Positions 27,189 to 37,866 of a DNA stretch of 64,000 nucleotides are shown here, piece after piece (within the stretch, counting starts at the first letter, position 1; the number at the start of each line of letters is the position of its first letter). Under the pieces are notes generated by a model that saw nothing but the letters and a program-made list of their open reading frames with translations, was not told the origin of the DNA and did no database searches. The position numbers and the translations under genes were made by a program. The DNA comes from Ectobacillus antri (GTDB taxonomy: Bacteria > Bacillota > Bacilli > Bacillales > Bacillaceae_G): positions 33,685 to 97,684 of the forward strand of contig NZ_RIAV01000010.1 of NCBI RefSeq assembly GCF_003852715.1, given 5' to 3'.

Positions 27189-27731
27189 AGGAGTTGCATT
27201 TTCCGGATGAGCAAATGGATTTTCATCATTAATGTGATCATAAAACATAACGCCGTTTAAATGATCAATTTCGTGTTGAAAGACAATAGCTGGCAATCCT
27301 TTTAGTCGCAATTGTACTTCTTGTCCATTTAAATCCACACCTTTAACGGTAATGCGTGCATAGCGAGGAACAAAGCCAGGTACAGCTCGATCTACAGATA
27401 AACAACCCTCTCCGCCGCTTAAGTAAATACGGTCTACAGAATGACTAATGATTTTAGGGTTAAATAAAGCATAGCTATACAAAGTACCATCTGTATCTGT
27501 GACATGAACAGCGATATATCGTTTACTTACACCAATTTGTGGTGCTGCAATTCCAATGCCTGGACGAAGCTCGTACTTTGCAGCAAGCTCTGGATTTTGG
27601 CTGTTTTTTACAAACTCGAGCATACTTGTCAGGATATGTATATCCTCTTGCGTAGGAGGCAGTGTTACTTCAGAAGCTCTTTGTCTCAGTACTGGGGCAC
27701 CTTCACGTACTACATCTTTCATAGTAAGCAT
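27177..27731 (-). CDS. def: Peptide deformylase
   Basis: Protein of 184 residues (the long DefB/YkrB type). Motif 1 [10 protein letters not shown], motif 2 EGCLSV (metal C110) and motif 3 HEIDHLNG (H153, E154, H157). It removes the formyl group from nascent proteins. The ATG at 27731 follows AAAGGAGAG; the frame extends upstream without a site. Confidence 0.96.
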   Translation of the reverse strand: MLTMKDVVREGAPVLRQRASEVTLPPTQEDIHILTSMLEFVKNSQNPELAAKYELRPGIGIAAPQIGVSKRYIAVHVTDTDGTLYSYALFNPKIISHSVDRIYLSGGEGCLSVDRAVPGFVPRYARITVKGVDLNGQEVQLRLKGLPAIVFQHEIDHLNGVMFYDHINDENPFAHPENATPLER

Positions 27732-27834
27732 ATGATTCTCTCCTTTCCGTATCTGTAGTGTAACAAAGTCGGTGAATAAAGTCATTGCTTAAACGTATAC
27801 AGTACAAATTATAACAAGGTGTTAAGCAAAATGA

Positions 27835-27860
27835 TAAAAAAAGAAAGAGCCACAGCTCTT
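27835..27860 (-). terminator. Terminator of the YjcZ-type gene
   Basis: On the minus strand AAGAGC, TGTG loop, GCTCTT, then a T-rich tail. Confidence 0.75.
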
Positions 27861-27886
27861 CCTTTTTCATGTTTTTTTCTTTTACA

Positions 27887-28033
27887 TTAATGGATGCAAG
27901 CAGCACCGACGATGATCAAAAGAATGAACAATACAACAATTAAAGCGAATCCGCGTCCGGCACCATAGCCACAGCCGCCATAGCCGTAAGCCGGCGCAGT
28001 GTAAGTTGGGTAACAATATGTGTATCCTTGCAT
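27887..28033 (-). CDS. YjcZ-family small membrane peptide, probably spore-associated
   Basis: Protein of 48 residues. A Tyr/Gly/Cys-rich N-terminus ([20 protein letters not shown]) is followed by the diagnostic [17 protein letters not shown] membrane helix of the YjcZ/SscA family. Family members are small sporulation or spore-coat-assembly proteins; the role here is inferred from that. ATG at 28033 with GGAGGTAAATTTC; terminator follows. Confidence 0.85.
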   Translation of the reverse strand: MQGYTYCYPTYTAPAYGYGGCGYGAGRGFALIVVLFILLIIVGAACIH

Positions 28034-28262
28034 GAAATTTACCTCCTTTTTCGTTTCCGCTTATATTGCGGTTAGTATAACGTATGAAAAAATGAAAAAT
28101 GTGTGTAGATAAATGCCCAGTGACTAAGAAAATAAACAATTTTTATCATGATTAAACAACATCTTTTAGAGAAATAAATAGGAAAGTTTTCTCTGGGTTA
28201 AGTGGTGGCTAAGTAAAGAGTAATTATGTAAATGAATATGTGTGAGCAAAAAACGCCAGAAG

Positions 28263-28276
28263 TTAAAACGTTTACA
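28263..28276 (-). promoter_or_regulatory. cre-like (CcpA) box upstream of pdhA
   Basis: The minus strand reads TGTAAACGTTTTAA, matching the cre consensus TGWAARCGYTWNCW at 13 of 14 positions. It lies about 143 bases upstream of the pdh -35 box. Confidence 0.4.
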
Positions 28277-28418
28277 TATTATACTATGATAAGACATAAG
28301 GAGAAATGGGAATAATATAACAGAAGGCTGTTGTTGATTAATACAGGTATTAATAAAAGGTGTTTCAAGGAAATTGTAAGCTCTTTTATTTTTCGAGAAA
28401 AATTCAAAATCAAAGTAA

Positions 28419-28447
28419 TTGACAGGCTTCGTGCAGAGTTGTAAACT
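28419..28447 (+). promoter_or_regulatory. Sigma-A promoter of pdhABCD
   Basis: TTGACA, exact 17-base spacer, TAAACT, 155 bases before pdhA. The leader then holds two small hairpins (CACAG/CTGTG at about 28525-28546 and GGAGCACGGCTCC at about 28551-28563). Confidence 0.7.
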
Positions 28448-28494
28448 AAAAAACGTGATTATTATTGTATTAATTATTTGTTAGAAAAGATTAG

Positions 28495-29718
<1,224 letters not shown>

Positions 29719-29721
29719 GCC

Positions 29722-30699
29722 ATGGCGCAAATGACAATGATTCAAGCAATCACAGATGCGTTACGCGTCGAAATGAAAAACGACCCTAACGTATTGGTGT
29801 TCGGGGAAGACGTGGGCGTAAACGGCGGCGTATTCCGTGCAACGGAAGGACTGCAAGCCGAATTCGGTGAAGAGCGCGTATTTGATACGCCACTTGCAGA
29901 GTCCGGTATCGGAGGTCTTGCAATCGGTCTTGCTTTAGAAGGCTATCGTCCGGTTCCTGAAATTCAATTCTTTGGTTTCGTATATGAAGTAATGGATTCT
30001 ATTTCAGGCCAAATGGCGCGTATGCGTTACCGTTCCGGTGGTCGTTACACGTCTCCAATTACTGTTCGTTCACCATTTGGTGGTGGTGTTCATACACCAG
30101 AACTACATGCGGACAGCTTAGAAGGTCTTGTTGCGCAACAACCTGGTCTAAAAGTTGTTATTCCTTCAACACCTTATGATGCAAAAGGTCTTTTGATCTC
30201 TGCAATTCGTGACAACGATCCTGTTATTTACTTAGAGCATATGAAGTTATATCGCTCTTTCCGTCAAGAAGTACCTGAAGGTGAATATACAATTGAAATT
30301 GGTAAAGCTGACGTAAAACGTGAAGGTACAGATGTATCTGTTATTGCTTACGGTGCAATGGTTCATACTGCACTTAAAGCGGCTGAAGAGCTTGAAAAAG
30401 AAGGCGTTTCTGTAGAAGTAGTTGACCTTCGTACAGTACAGCCTTTAGATATTGAGACAATTATGGCTTCTGTTGAAAAAACAGGTCGTGTTGTAGTGGT
30501 ACAAGAAGCACAAAAACAAGCAGGTATCGCAGCAAATGTTGTAGCTGAAATCAATGACCGTGCTATTCTTAGCCTAGAGGCGCCAGTTGTTCGTGTAACA
30601 GCTGCTGATACAATCTTCCCGTTCTCTCAAGCTGAGAGCGTATGGCTTCCAAACCATAAAGATGTTGTAGAAGCAATTCAAAAAGTAATGAACTTTTAA
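29722..30699 (+). CDS. pdhB: Pyruvate dehydrogenase E1 beta
   Basis: Protein of 325 residues: [39 protein letters not shown] and [13 protein letters not shown], all E1-beta signatures. It forms the alpha2beta2 E1 with PdhA. It starts 3 bases after pdhA stops (ribosome binding site AGAAGGAG inside the pdhA end), so translation is coupled. Low codon bias noise and many favoured codons suggest high expression. Confidence 0.97.
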   Translation: MAQMTMIQAITDALRVEMKNDPNVLVFGEDVGVNGGVFRATEGLQAEFGEERVFDTPLAESGIGGLAIGLALEGYRPVPEIQFFGFVYEVMDSISGQMARMRYRSGGRYTSPITVRSPFGGGVHTPELHADSLEGLVAQQPGLKVVIPSTPYDAKGLLISAIRDNDPVIYLEHMKLYRSFRQEVPEGEYTIEIGKADVKREGTDVSVIAYGAMVHTALKAAEELEKEGVSVEVVDLRTVQPLDIETIMASVEKTGRVVVVQEAQKQAGIAANVVAEINDRAILSLEAPVVRVTAADTIFPFSQAESVWLPNHKDVVEAIQKVMNF

Positions 30700-30707
30700 T
30701 CTTAGCT

Positions 30708-30740
30708 GTAAAAGAAATCAGAACATCTGATTTCTTTTAC
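30708..30740 (+). other. Intercistronic 15-bp stem-loop between pdhB and pdhC
   Basis: GTAAAAGAAATCAGA, loop ACA, and the exact complement. No T run follows the stem on the plus strand, so it is better read as an mRNA stabilising or processing element than a full terminator. It is in the 105-base gap that is the largest in the operon. Confidence 0.6.
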
Positions 30741-30804
30741 TTGTATAAAATCGTGCGTTTCAAGCGACGATAAACACGACAAACAGTACAGGGAGATGAA
30801 ATCC

Positions 30805-32097
30805 GTGGCATTTGAATTTAGATTACCAGATATCGGTGAAGGCATCCATGAGGGTGAAATTGTCAAGTGGTTTGTAAAACCTGGTGACGAAGTAAACGAA
30901 GATGATGTGCTTTTAGAAGTACAAAATGACAAAGCAGTTGTAGAAATTCCTTCTCCTGTTAAAGGAAAGGTATTAGAAATCCTTGTTGGTGAAGGTACAG
31001 TGGCAGTAGTAGGAGACGTGTTGATTAAGTTAGATGCTCCTGGCTATGAAAACCTAAAGTTTAAAGGGCATGACGAAGAGGAAGCACCTAAAGCGGAAGA
31101 AGTAAAAGCAGAGGCACCTCAAGTTGCAGCTCCGTCGGCTGAAGCTGACGAGAATGTACGCGTAATTGCAATGCCTTCTGTGCGCAAGTATGCACGCGAA
31201 AAAGGTGTAGATATCCGTCTTGTACAAGGTTCAGGTAAAAACGGCCGTGTAGTAAAAGCTGATATTGATGCATTTGTAAATGGTGGACAAGTAGCTGTGG
31301 CTGCAGTAGAAGCACCAAAAGCAGCAGATCAACCGGTAGCAGAAGCAGCACCAGTTGCAGAAGTACCAAAAGCACAACCAATTCCAGCTGGCGAGTACCC
31401 TGAGACTCGTGAAAAAATGAGTGGTATCCGTAAAGCAATTGCGAAGGCAATGGTAAACTCTAAACAAACAGCACCGCACGTAACGCTAATGGACGAAGTA
31501 GACGTAACAGAGCTTGTTGCACATCGCAAAAAGTTTAAAGATGTTGCAGCTGAAAAAGGCATCAAATTAACGTACTTGCCTTATGTGGTAAAAGCATTAA
31601 CATCTGCACTTCGTGAATATCCAATGCTAAACACATCTTTAGATGATGCTACGCAAGAAGTTGTTCACAAGCACTACTTTAACATCGGTATTGCAGCAGA
31701 CACTGACAAAGGTCTTCTTGTACCGGTTGTAAAAGATGCAGATCGTAAATCCATTTTTGCTATCTCTGCTGAAATTAACGAGCTGGCAACAAAGGCGCGT
31801 GAAGGCCGCTTAGCTCCAAACGAAATGAAAGGTGCATCTTGCACAATTACAAACATTGGTTCTGCAGGCGGACAGTGGTTTACTCCAGTTATCAACCATC
31901 CTGAGGTTGCAATTCTTGGTATTGGCCGTATTGCTGAAAAACCTGTTGTGAAAAACGGTGAAATCGTAGCAGCTCCTGTATTGGCGTTGTCTTTAAGCTT
32001 TGACCACCGTCTAATTGACGGCGCAACTGCGCAAAAAGCATTGAACCAAATTAAGCGTCTATTGAATGATCCACAATTACTTGTAATGGAGGCGTAA
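30805..32097 (+). CDS. pdhC: Dihydrolipoamide acetyltransferase (E2)
   Basis: Protein of 430 residues: one lipoyl domain (residues 1-75, lipoyl Lys about K43 in [10 protein letters not shown]), Ala/Pro/Glu-rich linker, E1/E3-binding domain ([20 protein letters not shown]) and catalytic core with [11 protein letters not shown] and [10 protein letters not shown] (active His). Start taken as GTG 30805 (family N-terminus [12 protein letters not shown]) 9 bases after GGGAGATGA; an in-frame ATG at 30796 overlaps the ribosome binding site. Confidence 0.96.
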   Translation: MAFEFRLPDIGEGIHEGEIVKWFVKPGDEVNEDDVLLEVQNDKAVVEIPSPVKGKVLEILVGEGTVAVVGDVLIKLDAPGYENLKFKGHDEEEAPKAEEVKAEAPQVAAPSAEADENVRVIAMPSVRKYAREKGVDIRLVQGSGKNGRVVKADIDAFVNGGQVAVAAVEAPKAADQPVAEAAPVAEVPKAQPIPAGEYPETREKMSGIRKAIAKAMVNSKQTAPHVTLMDEVDVTELVAHRKKFKDVAAEKGIKLTYLPYVVKALTSALREYPMLNTSLDDATQEVVHKHYFNIGIAADTDKGLLVPVVKDADRKSIFAISAEINELATKAREGRLAPNEMKGASCTITNIGSAGGQWFTPVINHPEVAILGIGRIAEKPVVKNGEIVAAPVLALSLSFDHRLIDGATAQKALNQIKRLLNDPQLLVMEA

Positions 32098-32103
32098 TGT
32101 GAC

Positions 32104-33516
32104 ATGGTAGTAGGAGATTTCCCGATCGAACTAGATACAGTCGTTGTTGGTGCAGGCCCTGGTGGATACGTAGCTGCAATTCGTGCTGCGCAACTTGGTC
32201 AAAAAGTAGCAATTATTGAAAAAGGTAACCTTGGAGGCGTGTGCTTGAACGTAGGATGTATTCCTTCTAAAGCATTAATTTCTGCAGGTCACCGCTATGA
32301 GCATGCTAAGCATTCTGCTGACATGGGTATCATGGCTGAAAACGTAACAGTAGACTTTTCTAAAGTACAAGCTTGGAAAGATAGTGTTGTTAAGAAGTTA
32401 ACAGGTGGCGTAGCAGGGCTTTTAAAAGGTAACAAAGTAGAGATTATTAGCGGTGAAGCGTATTTTGTAGATGCAAACACATTGCGTGTAATGACTGAGT
32501 CTGCTGCGCAAACATACACATTCAAAAACGCAATTATTGCTACAGGTTCTACACCAATTGAAATTCCAGGCTTCAAGTTTTCCAAGCGTGTTATTGACTC
32601 TACAGGCGCACTAAGCTTACCTGAAATCCCTAAAAAAATGGTTGTAGTAGGCGGCGGTTACATTGGTATGGAGCTTGGTACTGCTTATGCAAACTTCGGT
32701 ACAGAAATTACCATTTTAGAAGCTGGCGAAGAAATTCTAGCTGGTTTCGAAAAATCCATGAGCTCTATTGTTAAGCGTGGCTTAAAGAAAAAAGGCAACG
32801 TGGAAATTCATACAAAAGCGTTTGCTAAATCTGTACAAGAGACAGAAACAGGCGTAACTGTAAGCTTTGAAGTAAACGGCGAAATGAAGTCTGTTGATGC
32901 AGATTACGTTCTTGTTACAGTTGGTCGTCGTCCAAACACACAAGAAATTGGCCTTGAGCAAGTAGGCGTAAAAATGACTGATCGCGGCGTTATTGAAATT
33001 GACAAACAATGCCGTACAAGTGTATCTAACATCTATGCAATCGGTGACATCGTTCCTGGACCACCACTTGCACATAAAGCTTCTTATGAAGGTAAAATTG
33101 CTGCAGAAGCAATTAGCGGACATCCGGCAGAAATTGATTATATTGGAATTCCTGCTGTATGTTTCACTGATCCAGAATTGGCGTCTGTTGGTTATACAAA
33201 GAAGCAAGCAGATGAAGAAGGCATGGAAGTAGTTGTTTCTAAATTCCCGTTCGGTGCAAACGGTCGTGCACTATCTCTAAACAGCACGGATGGTTTCGTA
33301 CAACTTGTAACTCGTAAGCAAGATGGCTTAATCGTAGGTGCTCAAGTAGTGGGTGCAGGCGCTTCTGACATTATCTCTGAGCTTGGTTTGGCAATTGAAG
33401 CTGGTATGACAGCTGAAGATATTGCTCAAACAATCCATGCTCACCCAACTTTAGGTGAAATCACAATGGAAGCTGCAGAAGTAGCACTTGGCATGCCAAT
33501 CCATATTATAAAATAA
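32104..33516 (+). CDS. pdhD: Dihydrolipoamide dehydrogenase (E3)
   Basis: Protein of 470 residues: FAD loop [20 protein letters not shown], redox disulfide [19 protein letters not shown] loop [20 protein letters not shown], and C-terminal HAHPTLGE (catalytic His-Glu). It reoxidises lipoyl groups for PDH and related complexes. It begins 6 bases after pdhC; the site GGAGG lies in the pdhC end. Confidence 0.97.
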   Translation: MVVGDFPIELDTVVVGAGPGGYVAAIRAAQLGQKVAIIEKGNLGGVCLNVGCIPSKALISAGHRYEHAKHSADMGIMAENVTVDFSKVQAWKDSVVKKLTGGVAGLLKGNKVEIISGEAYFVDANTLRVMTESAAQTYTFKNAIIATGSTPIEIPGFKFSKRVIDSTGALSLPEIPKKMVVVGGGYIGMELGTAYANFGTEITILEAGEEILAGFEKSMSSIVKRGLKKKGNVEIHTKAFAKSVQETETGVTVSFEVNGEMKSVDADYVLVTVGRRPNTQEIGLEQVGVKMTDRGVIEIDKQCRTSVSNIYAIGDIVPGPPLAHKASYEGKIAAEAISGHPAEIDYIGIPAVCFTDPELASVGYTKKQADEEGMEVVVSKFPFGANGRALSLNSTDGFVQLVTRKQDGLIVGAQVVGAGASDIISELGLAIEAGMTAEDIAQTIHAHPTLGEITMEAAEVALGMPIHIIK

Positions 33517-33518
33517 AC

Positions 33519-33552
33519 AAAAAAAGAAGCATCTAAAGATGCTTCTTTTTTT
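33519..33552 (+). terminator. Terminator of the pdh operon
   Basis: A 16-base arm AAAAAAAGAAGCATCT and its complement ending in a T run. Confidence 0.92.
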
Positions 33553-33615
33553 GTTCTCTCAATGCAAAAAACTCATATAGTAATAACAAATGCGGATGTA
33601 CAAGGAGTCGGTTTC

Positions 33616-33858
33616 GTGCGGAAAAACGGACTAGTTATGCTGTATCATCTTTTGATATGGATTGGATATTCAGTCGTTATCATGCTGTCCCCAAGAGATA
33701 GAATACAATTCAAAATTATGCTATTTGTTATTTTTTTTTATTTTGCATATGTGGTAGCATGTTCAATTTTACCAAAAAAGGGTATGGCATTTCGGATCTC
33801 AATTAGTAATTGTATGTTTTCATTTTTAGTAAGTCGCGCTGCTCAAATTTTTTTCTAA
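33616..33858 (+). CDS. Small hypothetical membrane protein
   Basis: About 80 residues with two hydrophobic segments (MLYHLLIWIGYSVVIML and MLFVIFFYFAYVVACSIL) and basic loops (SPRDR, PKK). The GTG at 33616 is preferred because AAGGAGTC lies just upstream; an in-frame ATG at 33562 would give 98 residues but lies right on the pdh terminator. No family recognised. Its stop overlaps the end of the convergent DUF1885-like gene. Confidence 0.55.
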   Translation: MRKNGLVMLYHLLIWIGYSVVIMLSPRDRIQFKIMLFVIFFYFAYVVACSILPKKGMAFRISISNCMFSFLVSRAAQIFF

Positions 33859-34235
33859 CGTTTATAAAAATACATTATTCTTCCGTTGAATAGATGCAAT
33901 TCTCCGGACCATTTCTTTGCAATAAATCGGCAAAATTCATTAGCTTTTCCTTTGTCACCGAATGTAGCGTTTGTGGGTAATGAAATTTGGATAACAGATT
34001 GTTCCGCTCCTATAAAAATAGAATGATAGCGTTCATGTTTTGATATTAAATGTAACGTAGATGCTGATGTTTCTACAACTTCATAAGGAAAAGCAGCTTG
34101 TTCATAAGACCAGTTCAATTGTTGTCCCGTTTGTGAGGTAACCTCTTGGTAGGTATATAATAAATCCTTTACATCTTGAATGGAAACTGTTTGCTTTGCT
34201 GAATTTGAAACCAGCTTTACAAAAGCATGTTGCAT
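33855..34235 (-). CDS. Hypothetical protein, DUF1885-like
   Basis: Protein of 126 residues: HAFVKLVSNSAKQTVSIQDV, GQQLNWSYEQAAFPYEV and FCRFIAKKWSGELHLFNGRI. The pattern resembles the small Bacillus DUF1885 proteins of unknown function; I hold that assignment at moderate confidence. Soluble, no signal. ATG at 34235 with CAAGGGGGAAG; the longer frame upstream lacks a site. Divergent from the SR1 locus. Confidence 0.75.
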   Translation of the reverse strand: MQHAFVKLVSNSAKQTVSIQDVKDLLYTYQEVTSQTGQQLNWSYEQAAFPYEVVETSASTLHLISKHERYHSIFIGAEQSVIQISLPTNATFGDKGKANEFCRFIAKKWSGELHLFNGRIMYFYKR

Positions 34236-34414
34236 AAAACTTCCCCCTTGTAACGTCAATAGCTGTATTTTATCATTTTTTAAAAATTTAGAAAATAAAT
34301 AAAACATAAGTAAATCTTATTTTGCAAGTATTTTATACAAATTCATTTACACAAGCTTTAAAATGTAGCATATTATAAACTATAAAATTTATTATTATGT
34401 CACAATAAAGGGTA

Positions 34415-34443
34415 TTGACCTAAAGAGTATAACATATTAAAAT
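34415..34443 (+). promoter_or_regulatory. Promoter of SR1
   Basis: TTGACC, 17-base spacer, TAAAAT. Predicted start about 34450, 50 bases upstream of the SR1P start codon. A cre-like 14-mer (12 of 14, TAAAAGCGGTTACA) lies at 34458-34471. Confidence 0.65.
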
Positions 34444-34501
34444 AACAGTAAGGAAAATAAAAGCGGTTACAAAAACTCTTCGAACCTAGGGGGAATGGAA
34501 C

Positions 34502-34624
34502 ATGGGAACAATTGTATGCCAAATTTGTGAAAACACGATTGCTCATTTTGAAGATGAAAAAGTAACGGTATTATACGGAAAGTGCTGCTCCGGTTGCAAC
34601 AGCTCGGAAAAACAAGCTGAATAA
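34502..34624 (+). CDS. sr1P: SR1P, GapA-binding peptide
   Basis: Peptide of 40 residues beginning MGTIVCQICENTIAHFEDEK and continuing VTVLYGKCCSGC. The MGTIVCQ..C...I..FEDEKVT.LYG.C...C pattern is that of SR1P. In B. subtilis SR1P binds the glycolytic enzyme GapA and promotes its interaction with RNase J1, whose gene (rnjA) is 10 kb upstream here. Four to five Cys suggest metal or disulfide structure. Ribosome binding site AGGGGGAATGG. Confidence 0.92.
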   Translation: MGTIVCQICENTIAHFEDEKVTVLYGKCCSGCNSSEKQAE

Positions 34625-34625
34625 G

Positions 34626-34654
34626 AAAAAAGAGTCTGCACGCAGACTCTTTTT
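34626..34654. terminator. Terminator of SR1 (also for convergent tgl)
   Basis: AAAAAGAGTCTGC, 2-base loop, GCAGACTCTTTTT. Confidence 0.88.
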
Positions 34655-34658
34655 AGTT

Positions 34659-35483
34659 TTATACTACACTCGTAGTGTGTCCAATTGTAGCAATGATGGC
34701 GTCTTCACGAATTGGAACAACTTTTATTGTTGTTTGTAACTTTGTCGCATACTGGCTCATCTCAACACTATTAATACGTGTCGTAAGATCCGAAAGATAA
34801 GCCGACAAAAATGCTCCTGGAAAGCGTCTTGTATTAAGGGTAACAATAATATTTTCTTTAGTTTTTACACCAACACCATGGCCGTAAAACAAATTGTCAT
34901 TTAGATATATAGTATTTTCTCCTTGCCATTCAATTGTCGCAGGGTTAACTTGTGGATTTTTGAAGTAGACAAGATCTCCAGGAAGAAGCTCTCCACCATT
35001 TTTAGTCACTAACTTCAAGTCTTTATCGTAATCCCATGTATAAAGCAACAAATCAGCAAACAGTTTATTAAAGGTTTTTTCTGTATATAAATCTAATAAT
35101 GCTTTGTAAATAACAATAATCATTGCTGTTGCACATTCTGTTCCGTATTTAGTACCATTTTTAAAAATATCACGTATTGCAAAAGCAGGTAATTTACCCT
35201 GCTTTAGACGAAAGCCGCCTAGAGGTGTTGTTTCCCAAAATGTATTGTTGCAGTATGCATATTTAAAAGTTCTAAACTGTATTCCGCTATTAAATAGGTC
35301 AATACAAGCTAAAATAATGCTCACACGGAATTGTACATCAAAGGCAAGCTGGTTAATAGTTTGATAAGCATATACTTCTTGATTGCTGGTCATTTCATCT
35401 AATATCTTTTGTTTTTCATCAAAAAAAGGCTCTGCGGAATCTTCTAGTAAAGGAAGCACAACAGAGCGACCAATGACAATCAT
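34659..35483 (-). CDS. tgl: Spore coat transglutaminase Tgl
   Basis: Protein of 274 residues. Catalytic Cys C117 in [50 protein letters not shown] and [11 protein letters not shown] match the Bacillus Tgl family. It is longer than B. subtilis Tgl (245) and like the cereus form, with a C-terminal extension ending TIGHTTSVV. It crosslinks coat proteins such as GerQ through gamma-glutamyl-lysine bonds. ATG at 35483 with TGAGGTGG; four extra codons upstream are unlikely to be used. Confidence 0.93.
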   Translation of the reverse strand: MIVIGRSVVLPLLEDSAEPFFDEKQKILDEMTSNQEVYAYQTINQLAFDVQFRVSIILACIDLFNSGIQFRTFKYAYCNNTFWETTPLGGFRLKQGKLPAFAIRDIFKNGTKYGTECATAMIIVIYKALLDLYTEKTFNKLFADLLLYTWDYDKDLKLVTKNGGELLPGDLVYFKNPQVNPATIEWQGENTIYLNDNLFYGHGVGVKTKENIIVTLNTRRFPGAFLSAYLSDLTTRINSVEMSQYATKLQTTIKVVPIREDAIIATIGHTTSVV

Positions 35484-35856
35484 AATCCACCTCACTTTAC
35501 GTTTTCTGCAAGATTTTAAGGTATATGAACAAATAGAATGCTAAGATAAAAACAACAAAAAAACGTAAGACTGCTTTACTCAATTATGAGTATGATTTGG
35601 CGAGAACTTTTTGGGCCCTGACAACACCTACGTGCCTCTGGTTCTTTTATCTAGGATGTGATAAAACTCGTTATTGATTTGCAGGACTCCTTTTGAACTG
35701 CTTTCTCTATAGGAGCTCTCACCTCCTCTATACCAATCAATAAGTACCTCTTATCGATATCAGGCTTTAACACAGTCTTTATCAAAAGAATGTTGTTTTT
35801 CCATCTGTTCATATACTTTTTTGTTATCCTATGAGGTATGGGCAAAATGGGTGAAA
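35484..35856. other. Intergenic region between tgl and speA
   Basis: No credible gene: a 64-codon minus-strand frame (35651-35845) begins at TTG without a ribosome binding site. The tgl promoter should be here, probably sporulation-specific, but I could not pick one with confidence. Confidence 0.4.
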
Positions 35857-35858
35857 AA

Positions 35859-35884
35859 ATAAGCCCATCAAGTGATGGGCTTAT
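35859..35884 (-). terminator. Terminator of speA
   Basis: ATAAGCCCATCA and TGATGGGCTTAT around a 2-base loop, followed on the minus strand by ATTTTTTC. Confidence 0.85.
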
Positions 35885-37340
35885 ATTCCTTAATAACGCG
35901 TAATGTTTTTAGTTCCATGTCTTCAGGTCCTTGAACAGGAAGACCTGCTTCCATATTTTTTTGAATATAATCAAGGTTATCCTGTGTAATGATTTCTCCT
36001 GGTGTAAAGATTGGGATGCCTGGTGGATATACCATTACAAATTCGGCAATAATTCGTCCTGCAGCTTCTTCAAACGGTACAATTTCTGTCTCTGAATAGA
36101 AGGCATCTCGTGGTGATAAAGCCAATACTGGAATATCAGGAACTTGTGCTGCAATTTCTACTTTGCCATCTGTTTTTGCTTGGAATGTAGAAGATAAATC
36201 ACGAAGAGCAGCAATTAAAAGAGCTGCCTCTTCCTCTGTATCCCCTAAAGTGATGATACAAAGAATATTATATAAATCTGACATTTCCACTTCTATATTG
36301 TGTTTTTCGCGCAGCCAGCGCTCTGCATCGTGTCCTGTAATGCCAAGATCTTTTACTGATATGATGAGTTTAGTTGGATCAAAATCAAACGTAGCATCTG
36401 TACCTAGTCGCTCTTCTCCTGGACAATACAACATATCAATATTATTAACAGCACGTCGAATGTCTTGTGCCAATGCAATCGTCTGAGTAAGTAAAGCTTT
36501 TCCTTCTGTTGCTAATCGTTTACGTGCTACATCAAGAGAAGCTAATAAAATATAAGAAGTAGATGTAGTTGTAAGCATGCTAATGATAGATTGAACATGC
36601 TTTACATTTATAAGTCCTTCCTTGACATTTAAAATTGAGCTTTGAGTAAGTGAGCCTCCTAATTTATGAACACTTGTTGCTGCCATATCCGCACCTGCTT
36701 GCATTGCAGATAGAGGAAGGTCTTCATGAAAGTGGATATGAACACCATGTGCTTCATCAACAAGAACTGGTACGTTGTAAGAATGTGCGATATCAACTAT
36801 TTGTTTTAAATCGGCGGCAAATCCAAAGTAGGTCGGATTAATTACTAATAATCCTTTAGCATCCGGATGAGCTTCTAGTGCATGCTTAACTGAAGCAATT
36901 GTCATGCCATGTGAAATACCTAACACGGGATCAATTTCCGGATGAATAAAAATAGGCTTGGCGCCTGAGAAGATAATCGCAGACATAACGGACTTATGCA
37001 CATTTCTCGGTACTAGAATTTTATCGCCGGGTCCACATACGCTCATAACCATTGTCATAATCGCACCGCTTGTACCTTGCACGGAGAAGAAAGTATGATC
37101 TGCTCCAAAAGCTTTAGCAGCCAATGCTTGCGCTTTTTTTATCATACCTTTTGGATGATGCAAATCATCTAAAGGTGCAATGTTAATCAAATCAATGGAT
37201 AAAGCATTATGCCCAATAAATTCCCTAAATTCAGGATCCATTCCTTGGCCTTTTTTATGGCCTGGAATATGGAATTGAACGGGATTTTTTTTGCTGTGTT
37301 CAACTAAGGATGTGAACAACGGTGTTTCAAATTGGGACAA
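35868..37340 (-). CDS. speA: Arginine decarboxylase SpeA
   Basis: Protein of 490 residues, fold-type I PLP enzyme: FHIPGHKKGQGMDPEFREFI, SVQGTSGAIMTMVMSVCGPG, VDEAHGVHIHF (D195, H198) and the PLP Lys K226 in TSVHKLGGSLTQSS. It makes agmatine for spermidine synthesis in Bacillus. The start is taken as TTG 37340 (reads as MSQFETPLF, as in B. subtilis, 8 bases after AAAGGGG); the GTG at 37349 overlaps the ribosome binding site. Length equals B. subtilis SpeA. Confidence 0.94.
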   Translation of the reverse strand: MSQFETPLFTSLVEHSKKNPVQFHIPGHKKGQGMDPEFREFIGHNALSIDLINIAPLDDLHHPKGMIKKAQALAAKAFGADHTFFSVQGTSGAIMTMVMSVCGPGDKILVPRNVHKSVMSAIIFSGAKPIFIHPEIDPVLGISHGMTIASVKHALEAHPDAKGLLVINPTYFGFAADLKQIVDIAHSYNVPVLVDEAHGVHIHFHEDLPLSAMQAGADMAATSVHKLGGSLTQSSILNVKEGLINVKHVQSIISMLTTTSTSYILLASLDVARKRLATEGKALLTQTIALAQDIRRAVNNIDMLYCPGEERLGTDATFDFDPTKLIISVKDLGITGHDAERWLREKHNIEVEMSDLYNILCIITLGDTEEEAALLIAALRDLSSTFQAKTDGKVEIAAQVPDIPVLALSPRDAFYSETEIVPFEEAAGRIIAEFVMVYPPGIPIFTPGEIITQDNLDYIQKNMEAGLPVQGPEDMELKTLRVIKEYKPIT

Positions 37341-37866
37341 TCTATACACCCCTTTACCTGTAATAAATTTATCTGAACAGTAGCTGTCATTCGATACAAA
37401 ACAAATGAATTATATCACTAATAAAACTGAATGTATAGGAAAACTATAGATTTTTCATTTAGTCAATTGGATTGCTTAAAAGTGACTTGTAAATTTAGAC
37501 TGTGCAGTAAGGAAGTACAAGGTGACCCCCTATCAAAATGTGTTTTCTTTCCTCTTGCAGTGAATAAGAGTGTCAACCAATATTGTAGCGAATATGCATA
37601 GTGTTTAGAGTTTATTTAAACATCGATGATAATTGAAAGCAAAAGATTATCGCTAGTGCGAGAAAATATTTTCGTTCTCCAAGAGCGTGAAGAAGTACGC
37701 TTGATATACTAGCGTAACCTTGAAGCAACTAGCGCAATAGTAGGTAATCATACTAGAGGATCTTATTTTAACCTGTAAATGCGGGTATGCCTAATGATGT
37801 CTAGGAAGGAAGAAGGAGTGCTAAGGGCTAGTGAAGAAGTAGTGTAATAAAAAGGAGAGTGGTATA
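37341..37866. other. Intergenic region, no gene seen
   Basis: A 526-base gap between divergent genes. No ORF with a ribosome binding site and no convincing promoter pair or riboswitch. Composition is not unusual. Confidence 0.4.

Larger units (their letters stand above)
34450..34654 (+). ncRNA. sr1: SR1 dual-function RNA
   Basis: An about 205-nt transcription unit from the promoter to the terminator at 34626-34654, carrying the SR1P ORF. In B. subtilis the SR1 RNA lies in the same place, between pdhD and speA. It base-pairs with ahrC mRNA and is repressed under glycolytic conditions by CcpN and CcpA. The base-pairing function here is inferred from synteny; I could not check complementarity to ahrC. 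Confidence 0.75.

Noticed and set aside
35651..35845. 64-codon minus-strand frame between tgl and speA
   Set aside because: TTG start without a ribosome binding site and no recognisable domain.
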